Shown here one piece after another: positions 13,842 to 27,500 of a DNA stretch of 64,000 bases. Under the pieces are notes generated by a model. That model had not been told where the DNA came from. It did no database searches and was given only the letters and a program-made list of their open reading frames with translations. This DNA is from Wuchereria bancrofti (taxonomy: Eukaryota; Nematoda; Chromadorea; Rhabditida; Onchocercidae), in contig SSBO01000003.1 of the NCBI GenBank assembly GCA_005281725.1, positions 10,103,251 through 10,167,250 of the forward strand. The letters are read 5' to 3'. The stretch's first letter is position 1. Each line of letters starts with the position of its first letter. Both the position numbers and the translations under genes were made by a program.

Positions 13842-16800
13842 TGGAAGATGAGCAATTACCTGAGACATCTTTTTGTGATAATTCTGATAATGAAGACGAA
13901 TCAGACGAATTAGAATTTAATTTATTACCGTCATCGTCAGCAATAAAGGTTTGTCTTTTTTTTGTTACATTTAACATGTTTGTCTTTTTTTTTATTTAAC
14001 TATTGCATTTAATAATGTTGAAATTTTGAAATTATTTTACAGGATGGAAATATTTTGAAAGCAGTAACTTTTGCTGAACTTGGTTTAAGTAAATGGCTTT
14101 GTGATCAGTTACGACATCTTGCCATAAATACTCCTACACCAGTACAAGTAAGAATTATTTTGCAAGCATTTTTTTTTTATACATTTTTTAATTATTGAAG
14201 AATTTAGATAGTATACTTTTAATAAAACAATCAAATTTTCATATTTTTTTCTTTTTTTTTTTAAAAAAAAAAAAAGATTTTTTCAGGTAAATTGTATACC
14301 GCATATTCTTGCTGGTAGTGATGTATTAGGTTGTGCAAAGACTGGAACGGGTAAAACATTAGCATTTGGTTTACCAATTTTACATGAGGTTTGCTTAATT
14401 TTTTTTTTTACAGGTAGTTTTATTATTAAACATACCAAATGATTTTGTTGAAAATAATGTGAAATTTCTTCATTTCATTTTGTATAATTGTATCATTATT
14501 TTAGATGATATATTTATTTCATTATGTTAATTTATATTTTTAAATTTAATAAATTTCAAAATTAAACATTAAAAAAATTTACTAAGATAATATAATTTGT
14601 ATAATATTAGTCATTATAGTTAGCACTTGATCCGTATGGTATTTGTGCATTGATATTAACACCAACACGAGAACTTGCGATGCAAATTGGTGATCAATTT
14701 GCAGCGCTTGGTACATCAATTGGTCTTAAAATTGGTATTATAGTAGGTGGCAAAGATCGTGTTGCTCAGAGCAGTGATTTAGCTAGGTATATTTTCAAAT
14801 TTAATTATTTCACTAAATTGTTAAATTTGAATGAGAAAAAAAAAGTGTTATTTCTAGACGACCTCATATTATTGTTGCAACACCTGGACGATTAGCTGAT
14901 CATTTGGAAAGTGACTCTGAAAATACTGGAAAGCTTTTTGAGAAATTACGATTTTTGGTGCTTGATGAGGCTGATCGTCTTCTAGATGGACAATATTCAG
15001 TTGAAGTAAGTGAAATGTAAATTTTTTCATGCTGCAATTATTTTTCTTGTTTTTTTTTTTGTTTTCATTATAATTGCAACATTAAGCATTAATCGATATT
15101 GTATAAGGTAGAAATTATTTAAACATTACAGTGATAATAATTGAGATGTAAGAATATTTTTACCACATTTTAAAATTTTACATTTAATTTAAAATATTTT
15201 ACAGTTAAAAACTATCCTAACTTTCCTACCGAAACAACGACAAACACTATTATTTAGTGCTACAATTACATCAGCATTAAGTCAACTACATCAGGTAACT
15301 TTTTTTTTTCCTTTTTTGACAAATAAAAGTAAATAATTAAGTGAATGCTCTATGAAATTTTTTTTTTTTTACTTTTGTATGTTTTACATTTGTTTTACTA
15401 TTGCATTTTAGGTATCTGTCAAAAAACCATATTTTTTCGAAGATAAAAGTGAAATTGCTACGGTTGATAAATTGGAGCAAAAATATGTGCTTTGTCCATG
15501 TGCTGTAAAAGATGCATATTTGGTATATGTTGTGAAGAATTTTCATGAAAAACATCCAGAAAGTTTAATTCTCATATTTTCACATACATGCCGAGAATGT
15601 CAAGCGTTAGCAATTATGTTTCATGGATTAGGCTTTAAGGTTTCTTTCTTTTTTACATATTGAATTTATTAGTGAAAAAGAAAGGAGATGTTATGTTCTT
15701 ATTTATTAAAAAAATTTTTCGTTTTTTTTATTGATAATTGATCTGATATATCAATCATTCCATAGGAATTTTCAAGTGTTTGATATGGAATTTTGAAATG
15801 ATACTTAAATTATGGGAAAATTGCAGGTTGGATCATTGCATTCTCAAATAAGTCAACAGGAAAGAACATCTTCTTTAACCAAATTCCGTTCTGGTCGCAT
15901 AAAAATTCTGATATGCACAGATGTTGCATCACGTGGACTTGACATACCTCATGTAGGTTTTTTTTTTCTTTTTTCTTATCATTATTGATTGTTTACAACA
16001 ATTATCTTATTTAGATGATAGAAATTTACAAGAAATTTCGGTATTGTAAATCTTCATATCCCCTAGATTTGTGCAATTCAATAATCTTTTTATTTTGAAG
16101 TAATAAAAGTATTTGATTAATTGTTTTTCCTTTCAGTAATTCCTTCGATAAATTATTTTATCATCATTAATTCGATCCTGTAATTTTTACAAATTTTTTT
16201 TGTGTGCATTTGAAGAAGAGTAAGAAATTTTCATAATTCTTAAAGCTGTAACTGTATAATTTAGGTCGATCTAGTTGTCAATCATAATGTGCCACAAAAT
16301 CCTAAAACTTATATACATCGAGTTGGTCGTTCAGCTCGAGCTGGAAGATTCGGTTGCGCACTTCTATTTGTCACTCAATATGATATATATTTACTCCAGG
16401 AAGTTGAAAAAATAATTAAGAAAAAATTGGATAAACTTATTGTCAATGATAAAAAGGTTAATTTTGTTACATTCTTTTAGAAACAACAAAAGAGAGAGAG
16501 AATTATCTGAAGATTTTGAATGAATGAAAAGATTATTAGCACTTTATTATTATTTATAGGTAACACAATACGTAACACAAGTGCTAGTAACTAAACGAGA
16601 AGCAGAAATTAAATTAGATCAACAAAATTTTGGTGAGCGGAAAATGATCAATAAGCGAAAAGAAATGTTAATTGCTGGATTGGATCCTGATGAAGTTGAA
16701 AGAACTCTGAAAATGCAACGCGAACAAAGGTAAATATTACAAATGCAATCTATTAATAGTGAAAGAATAGAATTGGATATATTTACCTATTTTACTTATT

Positions 16801-17239
16801 AGTATCATAATTCTAAATTATGTAAAGAATTTGATACAATATAGTAAGATCTTTATCAATGACAATTTTATACAATGATGAAAGGATTTCTTCGATATAT
16901 GTAAGATATGCAAGTAGCATTAGCAGTTTCAGTTCATTCTTACAATCGGAAACGATTTCGTTTTATGGAAATTATTTATATAAAAATAAAGTTTAACTGT
17001 TTGAACCGAATACGCAAATAAGAGAGAAAGAAAAAGTTACGAATTTTTCTTTTTTTTTTACCGTTATCATATTTTTAGGCGGAAAACTTTTTTTGTTTAC
17101 ACTCTGCTGTTGCATATTTTTTAGTCTAGCATATATTTGCAGAAAACAAACAGGAAAGAAAAGACGCAAACAATTGGAAAAAATAATTGATAAGCAGAAA
17201 ATGAAAAAAGAGAAGAAGAAAATCAAATCTACAAGATAA
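13841..17239 (+). CDS. DEAD-box RNA helicase, DDX49/Dbp8 type, 510 aa
   Basis: DDX49/Dbp8 proteins are nucleolar ATP-dependent RNA helicases needed for 18S rRNA processing in the small subunit pathway. Exons: 13841-13948, 14043-14147, 14287-14388, 14620-14786, 14858-15005, 15205-15294, 15412-15639, 15827-15952, 16265-16456, 16560-16729, 17143-17239; all phases close (1533 nt). Motifs in order: Q motif (Phe46 to Gln71), motif I AKTGTGKT (88-95), PTRELA (120-125), TPGR (169-172), DEAD (197-200), SAT (228-230), [11 protein letters not shown] in exon 8 and [11 protein letters not shown] (376-386). The C-terminus is a Lys-rich tail. KVKDAY-like, IFSHTC and VTQYD segments resemble DDX49 more than other DEAD-box families; that choice is from memory. 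An acidic Ser/Glu-rich N-terminus precedes the helicase core. Confidence 0.93.
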
Positions 17240-19118
17240 CTATTTGAATGATATTGTCAAAATAAGCTTGGATTTGATTTTTTTTTTCTGGTGGCAAACT
17301 CATTATCCATCATCTTTTTTTTCTTTTGCTTCTATTGTCAGTGATAAGAATGTAAGAGAAGAGAGAGAATGAATTTCAGTTCTCACAAAGATAAGAGAGA
17401 AATCTTACAAGTTTTTTCACACTAATTGGATTTCCGAATAAATTTTTTGGAATGTTTTAGCAGGAGTGTAAGTTTTCAAATGTTCGACTGAAGTTTTGTT
17501 AATTTTAATTTAGTCTTGTTAATTTTAACTTACTGTAATCAGTTCTCTTCAATTGTTTCGTGAAATTTTTTTTACATTGTTATCACTTCTGAAGGATGAA
17601 AGCTAAAGGATATGAAAATGATTTCTAAAGCAAAAAGAAAAAAAAGGAAATCTCCATTTACAGTTTATCAAATTTATCAAAATTCACCAGCAAAAAAGAA
17701 AATATAATTGGAACTATTAAATTTTGAGTTTTTCAAATTTAAGATATGTTTGCAATAAATAACATCGATGGAAAATTATTATGACGGGTTGATTGTTTGC
17801 AAAATTCGTTGCATTCTCGAGTATGTGTGTGTCATGCAAATTCTACATTTTAAATTTAAGAATCTGGAAATTTCGTAATTTCATTAGTTCTTTTTTTGTG
17901 GTACATTTCTTCATGCCTATAAAAATACATGTTAAATAGTTATGGGTGAAATTTTTCTATATTTTTTTTGTTTTTTTTTATAACGCTTTTTTTATTGGAT
18001 GAATTTTTCCGTTTAAATTTAAAATGATATAAAGAATACAATCCATGAATTAGGCACAACTTTTTTTTAAGCTATGATTTGCATTTCGTTTTTTTTCTCT
18101 TGTTCGACATAAACTTTGCACAGCAGTTTTATTTTTCATATTATCAATTCTGATTGCTGATTTTAATGTCTAATTTTTTTTTAGTTTCATTCTTTTATTT
18201 CTTTGAATAAGAAGTAAAAGTGATGATGTTTTTTAAAAAATCTTTTTTGAAATTATTTTTTATTTTTTGAAATTAATTATACATCATTGTTTACTTTGTT
18301 AAATTGTTCACTGTTATCATAATTAATGGTAGTATTAATGTTTATGTTGCTTATATGGGAATTGAAAAGGATAAAGAAATATCCGAGTTAAATAATACTT
18401 TCATTTTTCTTTTCGTGATCACAAATTATCATAATTGCTAATTATGCGACTAAATTTGATGATTGTTGGTGGAACAAAATGCGCCGAAGAGAAGAAAAGA
18501 AAAAAAGTGCTAAATGCATTTTCCAACTTCATTAATCATTTTTATTAAATCATTATCGGAAATATTTTGTTGATTTTTAATTGACTAATTATCATTTTTA
18601 CGGGTAACTTTCTACCTGACTAATTAAGCAACAGTTTTTGCTAACTTTTATTAAGCAATGGTTTTTATAAAATTTTAGGAAGATGATTTTAAACAAAAAA
18701 AAGGAAATTTTAAGCATTGTTTATGTTGGAATTTTCAAAAAAAAGTTGTAACTTATTGATCATACTGTAACTTAGCATCGTAAAATATTGCAAAAGTATG
18801 GATTTCATTGTATGTTATTAGTATCATTCATAAATGATGTGAAATAATATAATCATTGATAAAATTAAAATTATATTTATTTGCAGAATTCGAATTGATA
18901 AGAATAATACTATATAAATATTAACATATTTGTACGAATAGTCTTGTTAAAATTAGCATATTTGTATAAATAGTTTTACATGTTAACGTTATTTTTTCCA
19001 ATAAATTTTGATGCTTTTCCTTTTTCTTTCAAGTATTTAATTTTAGCTATGTTTACGTTTAAATAAATTCAATTGATCATTGCCAAAAATTTCCATCATG
19101 AATTTTGCTTTTGTTTCC

Positions 19119-19300
19119 TTACGTCATATAGTAAATTGTCTTTTTTCACGTCATGCAGTAATCTTTTTCCACGTCATATGTAATGAATTTTGCCTTCTGT
19201 TTCCTCACGTCATATAATAAATTATCTTTCTCCACGTCATATAATAAATTATCTTTTTCCACGTCATGTATAATGAATTTTCTTTTCTCTCACGTACAGC
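19119..19300. repeat. Degenerate tandem repeat with CACGTCAT core
   Basis: About seven copies of a roughly 30-bp unit contain ACGTCAT followed by an A/T segment such as ataataaatta and tctttttcc. Spacing and sequence vary between copies, so the array is old or evolving fast. Confidence 0.65.
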
Positions 19301-19430
19301 TAATTTATTTTTTTCTTCTATATACTTTTTCCTTGTTTAACATATCTTTCATTCCATATTTGCATTAATATTATCATTGAAATGGTATATTGCTTTAAAT
19401 GCTTCATAGAATATTTATGTCCTTTTAGTA

Positions 19431-19641
19431 CACATACATACACATACATAAACATACATACATACACATACATAAACATACATACATACACACACACACA
19501 CGTACATACATATACGTATATAAAAAAAAACAGACATTTATGACATCTACTACTACATGCATCAATCATCAAAGGGTCGTAACCACACATACACAGGCAC
19601 ACATACAGACAGACACACACACACACACACATATATATATA
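19431..19641. repeat. Compound ACAT/CA microsatellite
   Basis: Runs of ACATAC and CACACA units, interrupted between about 19520 and 19585, end with a TATATA tract near 19640. It is simple-sequence DNA without coding potential. Confidence 0.85.
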
Positions 19642-20493
19642 TCCACACGATAGAAGTCAATGGAACGAGGAGAGAGGAGAGGAATGAGAGGATAATGTGA
19701 AAAAATTTGGGTTCAATGTAATTTTTTACCTTTCCTAATGCCTCACTTTTGTTCCACTTTTGCACTTCTATGTTGTTTTATCATTCGTTAAAGTTATAGT
19801 TATATAATAATAATAGTAATGATAATTACAAAAATACAAACTATAAGGCTTGCTTTTTGTCTTCTTATTTATAATATTCGTTGAGATATTTGTTGTTGAC
19901 CTTTGACATATTTAGGAGGTTTATTGCTTTTTTCAGTCCTCCTATTTATAATTGCTGCTTTTTTTCCTCTTAGTCTTCCCATTTTATGTTGTTGACCTAT
20001 GACATGTAAGAGGGTTTGTTTTTCATTGGAGCATTTGAATGAATGAATGAATTCGTATTTATGTATCTTGTGCTCTTCATCGATTTATGATTTGAAATTA
20101 TGTTTATGAAATGAAATTTGCATTTTCTATGAGTGAACAAATTTATATAAATATTACTGGGATGAAATCATGAATACTTTCATTCATTGTAATTGTACGG
20201 AAGGGGTGAGGTGTAGGTTGTTTTTACATTTGTATTTGTGTTTAGATTAACTTGATTGAATGTTACTTTTGTTTTATGGTAATGAATAAATGGAATTATT
20301 ACTTATGTAATTGAACTATTACGATTATATGTATTGTGTTTGTGTAATATTTGTAAAAATAGTTGACAATTACTAAGCTTATAATAATTCTTTAATACTT
20401 TAACTGGAATTATTATTTTTTTTAAAATTGTATTGCTTTATAAATATATGCATTTGCATAATCATTTTATATATTTTATTTGTTTTCTTTTTC

Positions 20494-20495
20494 AG
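20494..20495 (+). promoter_or_regulatory. Probable 3' splice/trans-splice acceptor in PDHB 5' UTR
   Basis: The sequence ttctttttcag ends 69 bases before the PDHB ATG. It is a strong nematode acceptor and could receive a spliced leader or close a 5' UTR intron. Confidence 0.4.
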
Positions 20496-20564
20496 GTTTT
20501 TTATCAGTGAAGCTCAGTAAAGCGGTTTGTCAAATTACATTAAACAAGTGATAACGGTTATAAA

Positions 20565-23511
20565 ATGGCATTAAATAAATTAATTGGAGTAGTTGGTCGT
20601 TTACCTGTAAAGAATGTCTCTCAATTTGGACAAAAATTTGCTGCATCAACGATGAGTGTCCGTGATGCACTTTCGATGGCATTAGATGAGGAATTATCAC
20701 ACGATGAGCGTGTTTTTTTATTGGGTGAAGAAGTTGGACATTATGATGGCGCTTATAAGGTATTCCATTTATTATTATTGCTAAAGTAATATTTGAATTA
20801 TTGCAGTTAATTTTAGTACTATTATTTTATTTCATATTAAATATTTTTAAGTTAAAAAAAAGTGAAGGAAGAAAATTACACTTTCAAAATTTCTAGACTA
20901 TGTAATAATTTTTCTTTTTTTTCTAAAAAGTCCACTTGCTGTGTTATACTATCCTCATATTAAAAGTGGTAGATGAGTTTTTATCTTCATTTCTTTTTTT
21001 TCTTAATGATTTATGGCAGATTGGTATGAATATTATGATTAATATAAATCAAAAAAAAAAAAAAAGAAGAAAGGGCGAACGTTTAAAAAAGCGAGTGCAC
21101 CGTTCTTTTTTTTGTAATGTATGTCAGCAAAAAAAGAAAGTAAAAGTATGCGAACGCCTGTTAGCTTATCATTTTCTGATCGGTGTATTTTTAATGGAGA
21201 GACTTATATTCATATATATTATCATTTACATTTATTCTTCTTTTTGTTGATGTTTACATAGATCAAAAATTAAATGTTTATTTTTAAAGATCTCAAGAGG
21301 ATTGATGCGTAAATTTGGCAAATCTCGCGTCATAGATACCCCAATTACGGAAGCAGGTTTTTGTGGTTTGGCAGTTGGTGCTGCATTTGCTGGTCTTCGT
21401 CCGATTTGCGAATTTATGACTTACAACTTTTCCATGCAATGTATTGATCAGATTATAAATAGTGCAGCTAAGACATATTATATGTCAGCGGGTCAGGTAA
21501 AATGCTTTTGCTGATATCTTTCTTTAATTTTTCATAATTACAATTTTTTTTCATTTTTCAATACCTTACTAAATGTTTAACTTCAAAACATCAAAACATT
21601 TTACATATTGAAGATAACAATAAGAATACGAGAACTTAAAAAGAACAAACTTCACTTTTAGTTTCTTTTAACAAGAAAAAGTTTCTTTTAGAAAGAAAAA
21701 GAAACTCAATGACAGCTGTACTAATCAATTAAAAATCATAGCTATAATTATAACATCAAAAATTTTAGCTACATTGTCCGATTGTTTTTCGTGGACCAAA
21801 TGGAGCAGCTGCTGGTGTTGCTGCACAACACAGTCAAGATTTTACGGTATGGTATGCTCATTGTCCAGGACTAAAGGTATTCTTTCTTTAATTTTTTCTT
21901 TTCATATTTTATTCTTTTTCTTGTTTATAGTTTGTAACTGATTTTCATCGGTTGAAACTAGTAGAAATGAAAATTTGATTTCTAAATTTACAACCAACAT
22001 TGCTGTTATTTTTATCATTTTTCATCTGATCCATCAGATGTTAGAAGCATTATGATCGGACAGCTGTATAAATCAATAGTTTGAAACATTGTTCGTTGTT
22101 GAAAATTTTCTTATCTTTGAAATCTTTTGGTTTTTGAATGAACTATTGAAATGAACTTCTTCGTTGAGTTATAGTGTATAATTCAGATTTGTGATCTTTC
22201 ATTTTGCAGGTTGTTGCACCCTATTCTGCTGAAGATGCAAAAGGCTTGCTGAAGTCAGCTGTTCGTGATGATAATCCCGGTAGGTAATAATTGTATTTGC
22301 GAGAATATTTCTTGGTACTTATGAGCTAGAAATTTTTTTTTTTTCATATTTAAAATCTGCTAATTAAAATGCATAAATCTCATGTATCTCTGAATAACTT
22401 TGGAAACTAATGCAAACTAATATCACTGGATCCAAACACTTAATAGATTTACTATCACAATTTGATACGATATCCTAGAAACAGTAAAAAAAATTCATTT
22501 TGAAATATTTGAACAGAATTGCTGAGCGATCCTAAGAAAATTTAAAATATATATATATATAACTGGATGATTTTTTGTCCTATTTTTGACAAAATATTAG
22601 GACAGAATTTGGAAATAAAATTAAAATTATAGATCGTAGCTTAGTAAGATCTTAAGTTCGGATTTATTAATTTTTTCACTTTTATTTTAGTGGTTATGTT
22701 GGAGAATGAATTATTATATAGCGAAACATTCCCAATGTCAGATGAGGCAATGAAAAACGACTTTATGGTACCAATTGGTAAAGCAAAAATTGAGCGAGAA
22801 GGAACAGATATAACTCTTATTTCATATTCGATTGGTTTGGTAACAACGATGAAAGCTGCGGAACAGTTAGCCAAAGAAGGTATTAGTGCTGAAGTAGGTT
22901 TCTACATCATGCTTTAAAATTTTCGTAAAATTTTAATTTGATAAATCCAAATCTGTTTAATTCAAATCATATTAAAATTATGACCGAGTTTAGGATTGCT
23001 TATTTGAAATTGGAGAATGTGAATGTGGGAAGAAATATGTAATAAAAAGAAAAAGAATGAAATTTTGATAAACGATAAAGTGAAATTTAATTTTTAATGT
23101 TATATTTTTCTGGTGATCAATCTACGATCTATTCGCCCATTTGATTTTGAAACGGTCAAGAAATCAGTCATGAAAACTCATCATGTAGTAACTATTGATA
23201 ATGGGTGGCCTTTTTGCTGTGTGGGATCAGAAATTTGCATGCAGGTTTGTGCATTTTACATTTTACATATGTTTTGCACTGCAAAAAAAAAAATTTTTTC
23301 CATCTTGAAAATTTGACTGTTAATTATTTTGTTTACAAATAAATTTCAAATTTAGTTAAACGAATCAGAAGCATATGATGCTTTGGATGGTCCCGTATAT
23401 CGAGTTACTGGTACTGATGTTCCAATGCCGTTTAGTGAATCGCTTGAAATTGCAGCACAGCCACAACCAGCCGATGTGATTAAAATGGCAAAGAGATCAT
23501 TGAAAAAATAG
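20565..23511 (+). CDS. pdhb-1: Pyruvate dehydrogenase E1 component subunit beta, mitochondrial, 356 aa
   Basis: This is the beta subunit of the alpha2-beta2 E1 of the mitochondrial pyruvate dehydrogenase complex, which decarboxylates pyruvate with thiamine diphosphate. Exons: 20565-20759, 21290-21496, 21769-21876, 22210-22279, 22691-22893, 23113-23244 and 23356-23511 (1071 nt, phases close). The length matches human PDHB (359 aa). Diagnostic segments include [16 protein letters not shown] (end of exon 1), [37 protein letters not shown] and [15 protein letters not shown]. The N-terminus is basic and lacks acidic residues for about 39 residues, as expected of a mitochondrial targeting peptide. 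Oddity: the intron 22894-23112 has a GT donor, but the only frame-consistent acceptor ends in TG (ttttctg before GTGATC), not AG. The gene symbol follows the C. elegans name. Confidence 0.96.
22894..23112 (+). other. PDHB intron 5 with apparent GT-TG ends
   Basis: The donor is GAA|GTAGGT after codons for ISAE. The next conserved residues, [13 protein letters not shown], start at 23113 directly after ttttctg. Candidate AGs upstream, for example at about 23080, put an in-frame stop next. The intron therefore ends in TG, either a real non-canonical 3' splice site or a single-base error. Confidence 0.7.
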
Positions 23512-24570
23512 GACTGTAGGAAATTTAATTTCTATTTGCCACAGTGAAATTTTTGGTAAATGTAACGATGGCATATTATCAGTTTTGCTAATTTGCTACA
23601 AATTTTGTATAAAATTGTTTATAGTTTAACTATATCAATTTTTCTTCAAGCATGCACATTTCAATTTTTTGGATTAACATATGTATTTCGAATTTTTCGA
23701 CTACTTGATTTTATGTGTAAGGTGAAATTGTATTTAGCAGTATTACGGAATTATATTTTTTCTTAAAAAATACCGCAGAGTTTTCTCTCGTTCTACGCTG
23801 TGATCTTTTTAGCCATATTTATTTTAGAATGAAGAATTAATTAATTAATTAATTGTCTGTGGTTTGAAATTCGCTCAAGCAGTATGATAAAAGTTTTAAA
23901 TTAAAATGCAACGCTATGATATGCAATTTATTAACAACTTGAATAATTTTTATCAGTTTGCTCTGATTCAAAGTAAACTTATTTCAGCTGCTTAAATTGT
24001 TATAATGCAAGTGAAGATATATACAGATATAAGTAAGATCGGGAGAATAAATGGGAAAGTTTTCTGGACAAATAAAGTAGTTTGGTATAACTCATCTAAT
24101 GACATTTTAGTGAGAGCAATTTGTTCAAAATGTCAACAAATTTCAATGGTTTAAAAATTGAAAGAAAAGAAAAAAAAAACAGTTCCACAAACAGTTAACC
24201 ACTAACTAGCATCATTTAATAATTAATCTTTGGGGATCTATGATACTTTAATGGAATTTCTATTTCGTTTTATAACATTTTCTTAGTTGTGTAGCTAATT
24301 TAATTATGATTTCATTATTACTGCTAGTTTGATGATAATTGCATGATATGTATTGATTAACATTAATTGTATATCGTATAGCAAACAAAATTTGCATAGT
24401 ATCATTGATATTTACATAAAATAAATATCAGAATAAAAGTAATGATAATAGAATTACAAATTATTGAGGGAAAAAAAATAACATAAATATATAATAAAAC
24501 AAAATTGAGAAAAAATTGTTTTTTCTTTTTTTCCTTCTCATCTTTTCAGTTAACATTTATAATTGCATTA
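23512..24570. other. Convergent intergenic region, PDHB 3' end to SEC6 3' end
   Basis: About 1.06 kb between two converging genes. It should hold both 3' UTRs. No additional exon or RNA gene was recognised; a short TTAA repeat lies near 23835. Confidence 0.6.
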
Positions 24571-27500
24571 TTATTGATTAGCAATAGTTAATTTAACTCG
24601 TCGTCGTATTCTTGGAACAACATCTTTGATCATTTGCGCTGTTTTTCGTTCACCTTTTGCCATTTGAAATAAACGTGTCAATATTGGATCATTTTCTTTC
24701 TTACCAATCATTTTCATACAATCTTCTGTTAATGCTCTAAAATAACACTCTGATCAATTGATTGATTGATATAATTTATTGCTAATGTTTACTTTTAAAA
24801 TTAATTTAAATGGTAAGAAATGATTAGGAAAATATAGCAATAGTATAGTTATATAAATTGAAAAGGAAATACTATGAATTTTATCATAAAATAATTGATT
24901 AAAAATTTAAAAATCACTTTTTATGAATTCTTGAGAAATTCCTGTAAAAATTTCTGAAAATTTCTAATATTTAAAAATTTATCATATTATATATATATGT
25001 ATAAATATAATGCTTCTCAATAACATCATTTTATTATGATTATCTTCTACTAATTATTTAAATCTTATTTTAAAATCACTTAAGAAGCATATAAACAACG
25101 ACAACACATCTACGAATTATTCCGCTTAATTAACCAATTTATATTTAATAAATGCAAAATATATTAACTCATTAATAATTTTGCAAAAAAAAAGTCTTTC
25201 GAGTATTCTATATTATATTAGAAAAGGAAAAAAAGATTTTTTTTTATCCATGTTTTGATAATTAATTAAAAGAAAACAAACAAACAAAAGAAAAAAAAGA
25301 AAGAGTATTCATTATTTATAAATCATAAACAAATATAACTATAATAATATTTCAAAAAAAAAAAACCGTGATTCACTGCTTGTTACATCATCACGAATAT
25401 CAGTAAGCGTGAAAAGAAATTCTTCCGTCATTTCCGGATATTTACGTAATAACGATGCTATTTCCAACAAAAGCATATCCTTATCACGAAGTGTGATAAA
25501 TTCAGCAATTGAATATAATACATTTGTTAAATTTCTCGTCTATAATTATAATAATATAAAGTTTTTTTTTCTCTTCTCTCTCTCTTTCTCTTTCATTAAA
25601 AAATTTTTTATTTAAACAAAAAGAAAGAATGAAAATAAATTAATTTTTTCAAAAAAAAAAAGAAATGAAATATAAGAAAAAAGGAAGAATTAATTCTCTC
25701 ATTTATTCATTATCATATATTTATTTATGTTTATCAAAAAATCTTTCATAAAATTTGTTTATCAAAAAGAAAATCAAAAATTCCAATTCTTTTTTTCTTC
25801 CTTTCACTTTTGTTTTTTTGCCTTTTTTTTCCTGTTTTGGTCTAAAAAATTATTTCATTTAAAAGGAAAGAAAAAATGAAAACAAATTAATTTTTTCATA
25901 AAAAAAAAAAGAAAAAAAAATGAAGCATAAAAAAAAGGGAAGAATTAATTCTCTCATTTATTCATTGTCATATATTTATTTATGTTTATCAAAAAATTCT
26001 CCCAACAAAAATCCAATTTCGTTGTTACTTTTTAATCAAATGAATATGCATCATATAAATACGATAAAATAAATTCAAAAAATTTTAAAATAAATTAACT
26101 TGACATATATTTAAAACAAAAAAATATCAAAGTATATTAAATATATTAATGATAACATCATTTTTATCAGAAAATAATCAAATAAATATTTAAAAAAAGA
26201 GAAAAACGAAAAAGGGAGAAAAAAGAAAAATATTGTTAGCAATGTTTATTAGTTAATAATAAATAAAATGATAAAATGATATGTGATAATGTAATAAATT
26301 GTTTTGTATTGATAATTTGATGGAAAAAATTTAACAAAATTTACCTTATTAGTATAATTAAATTGTGCAANAAAAAGAGAAAAACGAAAAAGGGAGAAAA
26401 AAGAAAAATATTGTTAGCAATGTTTATTAGTTAATAATAAATAAAATGATAAAATGATATGTGATAATGTAATAAATTGTTTTGTATTGATAATTTGATG
26501 GAAAAAATTTAACAAAATTTACCTTATTAGTATAATTAAATTGTGCAAATAATGTATTAAATGTTACATTTATTATTTCAATATCATTTTGAAGACATTT
26601 TGCAATTGCACAACGTTTTTGATATTCTGTGCAAGTTAATTTTCTGAAAAATTAACAAATTAATAGCAAATTATTTCCTTTTCTTTTCTTTTTTTTTTGC
26701 ACAAATTTTTTAACAAATTTAATAAATAAATTAAATCAATTATGAATATGAATTCAACATTTTTAATAAATATTCTTCTACCTGCTTGCAATAGCATTTA
26801 AATATTCTGCTACAATTTTAAATTCAATAAATCGAAATATTTCAATATGAATATCTCGTCGAAGATGCATATAATCATTTTCATAATCTTTTATTGTTTC
26901 ACAAATTGTTCCAATAATATTTGAATCTTTCATCCTAAATTTGATAAATTTAAACTAAATTTTTTTTCTTCTTTTTTTTTCATTTATGAATGGAAAGTTA
27001 CTGTCATAATATTATTAAAAATTATAAAATATAATAATATTTAATTAAAATGTTCTCATTTCTAAATTAGTACCATTGTTTGGTTAATAGTTGTTCGAAG
27101 CAATTATAAAGATCGTTGCAAATTTCATCGCAAAGCGTATTCATCCTAAAAATTTGAGTCAAAAAAAAAGAAAAATAATATTAAATTTTGAATCAAGAAA
27201 AATCTCATAAATAAAACCAAAGAAAAATTACATTTACGTATATACAATTCAAATTAATTTTTATAAAATTCATAGGAAGAGAAAACCGTAAATAAGGCAA
27301 ATTATTAACAGTTAATAATAATAATAATAACATTAATAATAATAAATAATTAGTAATAATAATAAAAGTATTATTTATTGAATGATAATAGACATATTAA
27401 CTCATTGTCTATTGTATTTGTATAAAAAATTTTCCATATTTGAAAATAGTAAACAAAAAAAAAATGCTTATGTTTTATTTCGTTTTTCTGCAAGTTTTGT

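Larger units (their letters stand above)
17240..20564. other. Intergenic region with ACGTCA repeats and CA/TACA microsatellite
   Basis: This 3.3-kb stretch between helicase and PDHB genes shows no recognisable exon. It holds a degenerate tandem array of CACGTCAT words (19119-19300) and a dinucleotide/tetranucleotide microsatellite (19431-19641). Open frames over the microsatellite are Cys/Val/Tyr repeats of no coding value. A T-rich acceptor at 20486-20495 probably defines the 5' end of the PDHB mRNA. Confidence 0.6.

Noticed and set aside
19318..19765. Cys/Val/Tyr-rich open frames on the minus strand
   Set aside because: They are translations of the CA/TACA microsatellite and lack any domain pattern or splice context.
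20936..21250. 104-aa open frame inside PDHB intron 1
   Set aside because: Lys-rich low-complexity sequence between two well-supported PDHB exons, with no family motif.
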